From Prochlorococcus sp. AG-363-N20 (GTDB taxonomy: Bacteria > Cyanobacteriota > Cyanobacteriia > PCC-6307 > Cyanobiaceae): a stretch of DNA of 64,000 bases. Location: assembly GCA_003280105.1 (NCBI GenBank), contig QCFX01000001.1, forward strand, positions 62,001 through 126,000, written 5' to 3'. A program made the translations under genes and the position numbers. The notes under the pieces are model-generated. The model was not told the origin of the DNA. It was given only the letters and a program-made list of their open reading frames with translations, and did no database searches. Of the stretch, positions 29,426 through 36,662 are shown one piece after another (position 1 is the first letter of the stretch; each line of letters starts with the position of its first letter).

Positions 29426-30135
29426 TTGAAAGATGGGCACTAGTAAGTGGTCTACGCGGAGATCTCGAGACCTATGACCTCATTCAACGGGATCTAAAGA
29501 AGACTCGTGGAGTTACAGCCTTATTTGTCCTTGGAGACCTCGTCGGGCCCGAACGCAACTGTGACGCACTCTTAGATCGACTAAAAAATCCCCATCGCGG
29601 CGATTTAAAACCAGATTGCATCTATGGCTGGTGGGAAGAGCAACTACTTGCAGAGCGTGGGTTTCGTGGTGAACGCAAAGCTGATGCTCTGCGGCTCAGC
29701 CAAGGTGAAGACGCAGTCAGCGCACTGCTAAATACGGTTAATCCTTCTCACCTGAAATGGCTGGCATCACTGCAATTTGGCTTCATTGAACTTGACTGTG
29801 CACTCATCCATGGGAGCTCTTCAGACGTGGGTGACAACCTCACATCTGAAACGTCTCCACTGATCCTCCTTGATCGACTCACCCGTCTCAATGTGAACAG
29901 ACTGTTCACAGCGCGCAGTACTAAACAATTTCATCTTGAACTGACTGGAGGAGGGATCAACTCACAAGTAAAGGATCTGAACGGCAAACGTGAACAACAA
30001 CAGGAAGTTCCCAAGCGAAGCGTGATTGGAATTGGCGCTGGTTTGAATTACACCCTTTATGACATTGGTAGCGATAAAACGCACTTCCTTACCGCCGGCA
30101 GCAAAACAAATCCCAAAGGGAAGGGTTTCGCATAA
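29422..30135 (+). CDS. metallophosphoesterase-like protein, degenerate paralogue
   Basis: VSGLRGDLETYDLI, FVLGDLVGPERNC, LIHGSSSD; ATGA overlap with upstream gene. Confidence 0.7.
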   Translation: MIERWALVSGLRGDLETYDLIQRDLKKTRGVTALFVLGDLVGPERNCDALLDRLKNPHRGDLKPDCIYGWWEEQLLAERGFRGERKADALRLSQGEDAVSALLNTVNPSHLKWLASLQFGFIELDCALIHGSSSDVGDNLTSETSPLILLDRLTRLNVNRLFTARSTKQFHLELTGGGINSQVKDLNGKREQQQEVPKRSVIGIGAGLNYTLYDIGSDKTHFLTAGSKTNPKGKGFA

Positions 30136-30249
30136 ACCTCGTCATTATTTTGAGAGAGAGATTGCTAGCAACAAATATTGCTCAATGCCATCAAAAGCTC
30201 TATGAATAAAAGAAGCAATACAGAAATTCCTTCATTTAAAAGTCAGAAA

Positions 30250-30404
30250 CCCCTGAGATCGAGAGTTTATTCAAACCGCCTTTTTTCGCCCAAACCCCTT
30301 GATATGACTGAAATTAACTACTGGCTAATGAAAAGTTAAAACCCTTTGATACCAAGGGATTTGGAGGAATGCACTTAACCCATACTAGCAAAATACTAGC
30401 AAGC
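30250..30404 (+). repeat. R11: EVE-head repeat
   Basis: CCTTGATATGACTGAAATTAACTACTGGCTAATGAAAAGTT...CATACTAGCAAAATACTAGCAAGC. Confidence 0.9.
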
Positions 30405-30435
30405 TATTTCTTCCGAGAGATTTAAAAAAGAAACC

Positions 30436-30648
30436 TCAATCGTCATAAACCTTGCAATGAGAATTGGTTGGATGCTCTTCGCATTCTTCATCCCAAAAAT
30501 CTAAATTTGGCTCTTGGTTATTTACCTCTAATTCGAGGCCACATTCCTTAATAGGCACATCAACATCATCGATCGTACAAACGATGTTATCTAGTGATTT
30601 GTTCTTCAATGCATCCCCAAGGATGTCGAATTTTCTTGTTAGTTTCAT
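30436..30648 (-). CDS. small Cys-containing ORF (MKLTRKFDILGDALKNKSLDNIVCTI...HCKVYDD)
   Basis: internal ATG has AGGAGG SD and overlaps upstream TGA. Confidence 0.55.
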   Translation of the reverse strand: MKLTRKFDILGDALKNKSLDNIVCTIDDVDVPIKECGLELEVNNQEPNLDFWDEECEEHPTNSHCKVYDD

Positions 30649-30785
30649 TGAAAACCTCCTTTGCATGCAACTGCAAATTCATGCCAGAACTCCCGGGCAC
30701 CTAGAAAGGCCAAGCATCCAAGAGAAATAACAACAGCTATTGGGAGAATAGATTCAATTAAGTTGAGTCCTTCTTGATAGTTCAT
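30645..30785 (-). CDS. 46-aa small membrane ORF (MNYQEGLNLIESILPIAVVISLGCLAFLGAREFWHEFAVACKGGFQ)
   Basis: AGGAGG SD upstream of the ATG; ends in ATGA overlap. Confidence 0.55.
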   Translation of the reverse strand: MNYQEGLNLIESILPIAVVISLGCLAFLGAREFWHEFAVACKGGFQ

Positions 30786-30957
30786 TACAGACCTCCTGAG
30801 GAAGTTTTGCGAGGGGCTTGCGACCAAAGCCCCCCTAAAGCCAGTCAAAGCATTAACCTTGTATTTATTGCCCATCTAGGCTCTACTTAATTTTTAATTG
30901 TTAATAGCAACAATGTCTATGGTGCTATTACTAAAGTACTTACCCTCAATAATCTAT

Positions 30958-31353
30958 TCATGGAAGCCAAGAACTTGCAGGCAGTGGCATAGAAGATATA
31001 TCTTCTTGATCTTTAATAGAGGAATCCTTTAAATCACAAGCTAAATCACATTCGGTCAATTCTGGGTTAGCGAGGCGATCGAGAATTCTTGTCATGTCTA
31101 CTGCGGAAAGTTCACCATCACTGCTCCACTTCAATGTGGTTTTTCTTTGAGAAGAAACCTTATCAGAAACTTCCGTAATCAAACTATTCTTACCTTCCAA
31201 ATCATCCAAGTATGCCTTGGCAGAATGCAAGTCTCTTGAGTACACACAATGGCCTCTTGAGCATGATCGAAAGATCCGACCAGTATCACCTCTAAAACAA
31301 GTAATTGAACCGCCTTTAGGGCTAACAAGCAAAGGGTTTCTAGTAATCATCAC
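30958..31353 (-). CDS. hypothetical Cys-containing protein
   Basis: AGGAGG SD; overlaps the stop of the upstream ORF. Confidence 0.55.
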   Translation of the reverse strand: MMITRNPLLVSPKGGSITCFRGDTGRIFRSCSRGHCVYSRDLHSAKAYLDDLEGKNSLITEVSDKVSSQRKTTLKWSSDGELSAVDMTRILDRLANPELTECDLACDLKDSSIKDQEDISSMPLPASSWLP

Positions 31354-31532
31354 TCTTCCTCCTTTGGTAAGCGATTCTTAGCAGCGCGATGATGCTGAAT
31401 TTCAATACATTGAGTTATACAATGTATACTATTATCATTTAAAGAACAGGCAGTAATACATGCAAAATACTCATCGATAGCGTCATGATCGTTGTCGATT
31501 GCATCCATTCGATTAGTCAACTTACTAGTCAT
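31350..31532 (-). CDS. small twin-CX3C protein (MTSKLTNRMDAIDNDHDAIDEYFACITACSLNDNSIHCITQCIEIQ...)
   Basis: AGGAGG SD upstream of MTSK; CITAC...CITQC. Confidence 0.65.
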   Translation of the reverse strand: MTSKLTNRMDAIDNDHDAIDEYFACITACSLNDNSIHCITQCIEIQHHRAAKNRLPKEEE

Positions 31533-32130
31533 AACTAGCACCTCCTTAATCACGCAGAGAAACTAGCATTGAATCGACAATTGCGACCTCTCTCCTACAA
31601 AATATAAAGTACCTATTTAGCATTTAATGGCTAAGAATAAGGACTTAACTAGTACATCTTATTTGCAATTAAATAACAAAACTGACCCTTCTTTGATCCT
31701 CACGGAAGAAAGAAAGGTCAGTCTTAATTTGCGTTATTTAGGGAAGCTTTTTGCTATTAATCGCCTGGGGCCAAGTTTCTAGGTGTAAGGCTGATAAGAC
31801 TCCATTTAGGGCACCTAAACGGTGCAGAGGAGTGTCACCAATGTTTTAAAGAACATCTATGACCAGCCCACTTATAAAATGAGACTGTTGGAGCAGGGAC
31901 CGCAAGTCAATTCGCTTCTGTTTGATACTCAGGTGGAGTGTCGATCATTAATCCCTCCGTGCGACTTAGAATGATTTTGTAGCAACCGATACATTATTGC
32001 AATCCGTTTTAATGCTTATTCCTCGCCCAATCACTGCTAAGCAAAAACAAATAAAGGCTGGTCTTGGTGCATACGCCAGAATGAGAACAGGCTGGATGAT
32101 TCTCTAGTCCCTAAAAGCGGCAGTAGTTCC

Positions 32131-32275
32131 ACACCAGCAAAATACTAGCAAGCATTTTCGCCCAAACCCCTTGATATGGCTGAAATTAACTACTGGCTAA
32201 TGAACAGTTATAAGCCAATGATACCAATGGATCTGAGCGATCCTCGTGAATCTATTCTAGCAAAATTCTAGCAAT
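32131..32275 (+). repeat. R12: EVE-head repeat
   Basis: CACCAGCAAAATACTAGCAAGC...ATGGCTGAAATTAACTACTGGCTAATGAACAGT...ATTCTAGCAAAATTCTAGCAATA. Confidence 0.9.
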
Positions 32276-32373
32276 AACTTCTTCTATATCGATTGGCATC
32301 AAAAGCTTCGGAGAACAAGTAAAAAGTAAAGCCCTAATATTGAATCATTGAAAAGGACCCATCAAAACTTTAA

Positions 32374-34110
32374 TTATTGTTCTAATCTAATTTGATGATT
32401 CAAGGGTAAAGCTGAGATTTTATCACTTACAAGTATATTTTTTTTGAAAAAATCATCCCAACCTTGATCCTCTACTAAAACGACAAGATCATCAATTTCA
32501 TCGCACAATTCAAAAACAGATAACTCTTTAGTTCTTAATTCCGTATTTCCTCCCCATTCTTTCAATGAGTCTGGCAAATCTCCAGGTTGAGCCCAAGTAG
32601 TGGCAAGAAGCATATACTGCTCGATGGTCCAAGCAACCGCTCTATCGACCTCAATCCTATAAAAGCATTCAGTATACCTAGATCTCGAACGATCATTAAA
32701 ATCAACTGAAATGCCAAATTTTAAAAACGAGTTATCTACTTCGACAAAATAAAACTCCGTAGGGATTGAGGCCCATAAAGGATCTGATTTGAATGTTTTA
32801 TATGAATCTCTACCTCTATTAATATCTCCACATTTTTGACAACCTCTTCCAGCCATATGATCTCTTGCTAATTGCTTAAATTCACCATGCTCAGGTATTG
32901 GACAAACAATAGTAACTATATTCATAGTGACTTTTGAAAAGTCTTTAACTAACTCATATGAATACTTATTTGAATGTTGTTCATTCGATCTTTTTATCCA
33001 TTCTTCTTTCCCAATGGGTCGAACTTCATGCCATAAATATTCCATATGACACTTTCTACAACCGCCTTTGAAATGAAGTATTGGCGCTTGATGGAATGCA
33101 CCATGAACACTGCAAATAATCTCTACTGGTGTATGTGATGGAGCTTTTTTCGAGAGTACAACTTTTGAATAGTCATATTTACCACCATGTTTTTCTTTAG
33201 CTCTCCTTAAAAATTCATCTAATTTCAGGGATAGTTTTTCAGAAGATGTTTCTTTTGCACATTTCGGACAACCACCTCCGCCTAAATGAACGGATGGCAA
33301 TTGAGGGAAGAGCCCATGATCGTCCTTACGACATTTTATAAGCACTTGATTTGTACTACCCGTATATAAGACAAGTGAATAGTCATACTTCTCTTTATGT
33401 ATCTTTTTAGCTTCATCAATAAATTCTTCATTTGTTTTTCTACACCTCAAACCTGTAGCAATGGCCGCACATAACTGGCAGCCACTATTTCCTCTCATGA
33501 AACTATTCGCTTCAGTTTCAAAGAATCCATGCCCTGGAACTTTACAGCCAACTTCTATTTGATCATGTAGATTTTCATAGCTAATTCTTGATAAGTCATA
33601 TTTGTCTTTATATCTTTCTTTGCATCTGGCTTTAAAGGTATCTAGTGGCAAGACTTGGTCTAATCTTGCTCTATTAAGATTGCATAGATTACATCCTTGC
33701 CCAGCGAGATGCTTAGTACCTTTTTGTCTAAATGGCTCATGCTCTGATACCGGGCAATTAATTAAATATTTATCAGTTTTATATCTAAAAGATTTAATTA
33801 ATTCATAAGAATAATACCCATCATGAACTTCATTGGCATCATTGATGAAATCATTCAAGGTATAAGGAGTAATACCCAATGCTTCGTTTTTTAATCTAGT
33901 TTTTTCTTTGCTCTTTATTGACTGGCAAGTAACACATCCTTTCCCCATACCTTTACTTTGATAGCAAGGTGAAAAATGATCACCTTTCTTGCATTTATTC
34001 CTAGGAAAGTATTTTTTTAATTGCAACTCCTCTGCTTTTTTTGCAGTGGTTGGCATATCAAGCCATTCAATTGGGACCTTTTTGAAATCGGTTATTTCTC
34101 CATATTCCAT
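32374..34110 (-). CDS. five-repeat Zn-ribbon-like (DUF723-type) protein with GIY-YIG-like C-terminus
   Basis: repeated KYDYS.V....I.C..HG.F.Q....H..G.GC..C units; C-terminal FYFVEVDNSFLKFGISVDFNDRSRSRY. Confidence 0.65.
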   Translation of the reverse strand: MEYGEITDFKKVPIEWLDMPTTAKKAEELQLKKYFPRNKCKKGDHFSPCYQSKGMGKGCVTCQSIKSKEKTRLKNEALGITPYTLNDFINDANEVHDGYYSYELIKSFRYKTDKYLINCPVSEHEPFRQKGTKHLAGQGCNLCNLNRARLDQVLPLDTFKARCKERYKDKYDLSRISYENLHDQIEVGCKVPGHGFFETEANSFMRGNSGCQLCAAIATGLRCRKTNEEFIDEAKKIHKEKYDYSLVLYTGSTNQVLIKCRKDDHGLFPQLPSVHLGGGGCPKCAKETSSEKLSLKLDEFLRRAKEKHGGKYDYSKVVLSKKAPSHTPVEIICSVHGAFHQAPILHFKGGCRKCHMEYLWHEVRPIGKEEWIKRSNEQHSNKYSYELVKDFSKVTMNIVTIVCPIPEHGEFKQLARDHMAGRGCQKCGDINRGRDSYKTFKSDPLWASIPTEFYFVEVDNSFLKFGISVDFNDRSRSRYTECFYRIEVDRAVAWTIEQYMLLATTWAQPGDLPDSLKEWGGNTELRTKELSVFELCDEIDDLVVLVEDQGWDDFFKKNILVSDKISALPLNHQIRLEQ

Positions 34111-34560
34111 TTAACAACTAGATAAGGGGGTGAAGGTAGAGAAAATACCAATCCCTCCGCCTCAAAGAACTAAGGAGGAACGTAAACGCATTCAACACGT
34201 AAACCGAAGGTTTTCTACAGAGAGCAGGCATCTAATTTATAATTAGCTCAGGATATTGCATCCAGATAGCAGCGAGGGACTTGGCCCGTTGACCTGCAAC
34301 CAACCTCCTAGAAGGAACGGTGGTAATGCCAAGGTCCGATGCTCTAAACAACCAATGCCTAAAAGAATCCTCAACTGCGTCTGTTGCGGCTTGCCCTGGG
34401 AGGTTTCAAACAAGTACCCAGCTACGTCGGTACGATGCTGTTGGCCAGATAGACCCCGAATCCTCGGAGTCAAAATGGAAAAGGGAAAACTTGCTCAAAT
34501 TCCAGCAAAATTCGAGCAAGCCTCTAACCCTCAAAAAGATCTCTACCTTCTTTTATCGCA

Positions 34561-35040
34561 ATGGCTGAAAAAGATATCTCGTATTGGCTAATGAAAAGTG
34601 AACCAGATGTATACGGAATCAACCATCTCAAAAAAGAAAAAGAGACTTTATGGGATGGTATCAGAAACTATCAAGCGCGTAATTTTATGCGCTCAATGAA
34701 GATAGGAGATCAAGCATTCTTCTATCATTCGAATTGCACTCCTCCATGCATAGTCGGGATGATGGAAGTCACAGAAACAAACTTAATAGATCCAACTCAA
34801 TATGATACTAATTCTAAATATTATGACGCGAAGTCAACTAAAGACAAACCTCGCTGGGATTGCGTGAAACTAAAGTACTTAGGTATTTTTAATAACCCAT
34901 TAACTCTTGCAGAACTCAAGGTAACTTATTCCGAAGAAGAGCTAAAAGTAGTGCAAAGAGGTAATAGACTTTCGATAATGCCTGTAGATAAGAAAATAGC
35001 CCTTCTCTTAATAACAAAATTGGGTGATCTTCATAAATAA
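34561..35040 (+). CDS. EVE-domain protein (DUF55/COG2947)
   Basis: YWLMKSEPDVYGINHLKKEKETLWDGIRNYQARNFMRSMKIGDQAFFYHSN. Confidence 0.93.
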   Translation: MAEKDISYWLMKSEPDVYGINHLKKEKETLWDGIRNYQARNFMRSMKIGDQAFFYHSNCTPPCIVGMMEVTETNLIDPTQYDTNSKYYDAKSTKDKPRWDCVKLKYLGIFNNPLTLAELKVTYSEEELKVVQRGNRLSIMPVDKKIALLLITKLGDLHK

Positions 35041-35045
35041 AGGTA

Positions 35046-35417
35046 TTATTTTGCAGGGCAATTCTCAACTAAAGATTTAGATCCAAACATATTCCCTACG
35101 TAAAGGCGCGTAATTTGCCTTGTCTCTACTCCATTTTGGACAAGAAATCCCGCCAAAGCCGCCTGTATAAGCCTGTATTGATCCCAATTCGGATAACGCT
35201 CAATAAACCGTGTCATTGCCTCTTGAAGAGCTATTGGCAATTCAGCCTGAAAGCTAACCAAGCCATCCTTTCCCAAGTCTGATGGCTTCTGATTAAGTTC
35301 TTTAGAGTGAACTAGCAATGATTGGAGTGGCGCAAAGGAGCCAATAGATTGATCTTCTTGCATCATGCGAAATCTTTGATTGACAACTAGTTCCTCATAT
35401 AGAAGGCTGCAAGTCAA
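35046..35417 (-). CDS. DUF2811-like protein
   Basis: VSFQAELPIALQEAMTRFIERYPNWDQYRLIQAALAGFLVQNG. Confidence 0.7.
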   Translation of the reverse strand: MTCSLLYEELVVNQRFRMMQEDQSIGSFAPLQSLLVHSKELNQKPSDLGKDGLVSFQAELPIALQEAMTRFIERYPNWDQYRLIQAALAGFLVQNGVETRQITRLYVGNMFGSKSLVENCPAK

Positions 35418-35672
35418 GCTCTGGCCAGATCACTAATCTCATAGAGTCTCAAGCAAAGAACGTCCAGGATTGCCTTATCTTCTGAGCATGATCATGCCCA
35501 GCTCATATAGCCGAGAAAGCCTTTAAGTCAATCAAAAGAAAACTTTTCCGAGTGTTTTCCCCAAGCCTGAGGTATATAGCCATTTCAAGCACCTTGACTG
35601 TGGAGAACCTGTGAAAAACACACAAAATTCAAGGGGAAAAATCAATAAGAAATCTTTGATAAGTCTATCTAA

Positions 35673-36050
35673 TCACTGATAGCAGTCCCACATGGTTCTC
35701 ATTGCAAAGACAATTGATTGAGAAGCAGGCGCAGGCCAAAAAGCTTCGAATCCTCTTATAGAAGGTTCGTTTTCTTTAAGAATCAATCGAAGGCTCCATT
35801 GACCGATTGCTCCATCTATGCAAGCCCACCAATGACCTCGCTCTAATTCAATAAACAAATCTTCTTCGGGCATTAATTGGCTTTCTAATCTCTGATATTG
35901 ATTAATCAAATCTTGTATTAAAAGATTTACTGAATTCCATTCGGCTTTTGTAATTTCTATTGCCCAGTGATCACCGCCCAGGAGAAATTCAAAATTTCTC
36001 CTTGAAGAATCCTTAGCCAAACGCCAACCTGGACCTTCATCTTGAATCAT
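35673..36050 (-). CDS. DUF1818-like protein
   Basis: EGPGWRLAKD...FLLGGDHWAIEIT...RGHWWACIDG. Confidence 0.7.
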   Translation of the reverse strand: MIQDEGPGWRLAKDSSRRNFEFLLGGDHWAIEITKAEWNSVNLLIQDLINQYQRLESQLMPEEDLFIELERGHWWACIDGAIGQWSLRLILKENEPSIRGFEAFWPAPASQSIVFAMRTMWDCYQ

Positions 36051-36053
36051 TCA

Positions 36054-36302
36054 TCAACCTGGAAGCAAGTCAGGCTGATCCTGCTCATCACTTAATTCAA
36101 CAATTGCTCTATGAACTGGCTTGACACTGGACTCCTCCAAGAGACCGTCAAAGTCATCAAAACGGCGCTGCTTGGCACGAAAAGCAATCCGAACGGTGGT
36201 CAAGTAACGATTCGTCGATTGTCGAATAAGACTTTCACCTCGTTTAGCAAGGTCCTTTGAATCTAAACCCGGTCTAATCACAGAGCCCCAGCAATTACTC
36301 AC
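36054..36302 (-). CDS. rpoZ: DNA-directed RNA polymerase omega subunit
   Basis: [43 protein letters not shown]. Confidence 0.85.
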   Translation of the reverse strand: MSNCWGSVIRPGLDSKDLAKRGESLIRQSTNRYLTTVRIAFRAKQRRFDDFDGLLEESSVKPVHRAIVELSDEQDQPDLLPG

Positions 36303-36329
36303 ACATTTTAAAGGAAAGTCGACTCATTC

Positions 36330-36614
36330 TCAATAAACCAAGTCAGTTGGCGAAGTCTCTTCCAGAGAATAAATACGTTGCGATAACCCAGGTGCACGTA
36401 GCGAAATCTTTTGGCCAAGTTTTAAGAGTAAAAATGGAGGCTTCAAATAATCAAGTAATTCACTGACTTGTTCAAGGTGATAAAGGTCTACGCATTCAAT
36501 GCGGATAGTGCCCCAACTACGAGTTATCTCGCATAAGAGCAATGGGGCAAGTAAGCATTTAATTTGCAGGTCCTCTCTATAAAAAGAAAAAACCACATTC
36601 CTCAGCCTATCCAT
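36330..36614 (-). CDS. hypothetical protein
   Basis: ORF track. Confidence 0.55.
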   Translation of the reverse strand: MDRLRNVVFSFYREDLQIKCLLAPLLLCEITRSWGTIRIECVDLYHLEQVSELLDYLKPPFLLLKLGQKISLRAPGLSQRIYSLEETSPTDLVY

Positions 36615-36662
36615 CTTCTTTTCTCCGCTTAATCTGATATAGCAAGAAACTTCGCTATAGAG

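Noticed and set aside
17462-32275. EVE-head repeats considered as a CRISPR array
   Set aside because: Units are long (~120-200 bp), widely dispersed and diverged, without regular short spacers or cas genes.
36290-36316. ATTACTCACACATTTTAAAGGAAAG resembles part of the R7/22861 flank
   Set aside because: Only one 11-mer and a short match just upstream of rpoZ; too weak to call a repeat copy.
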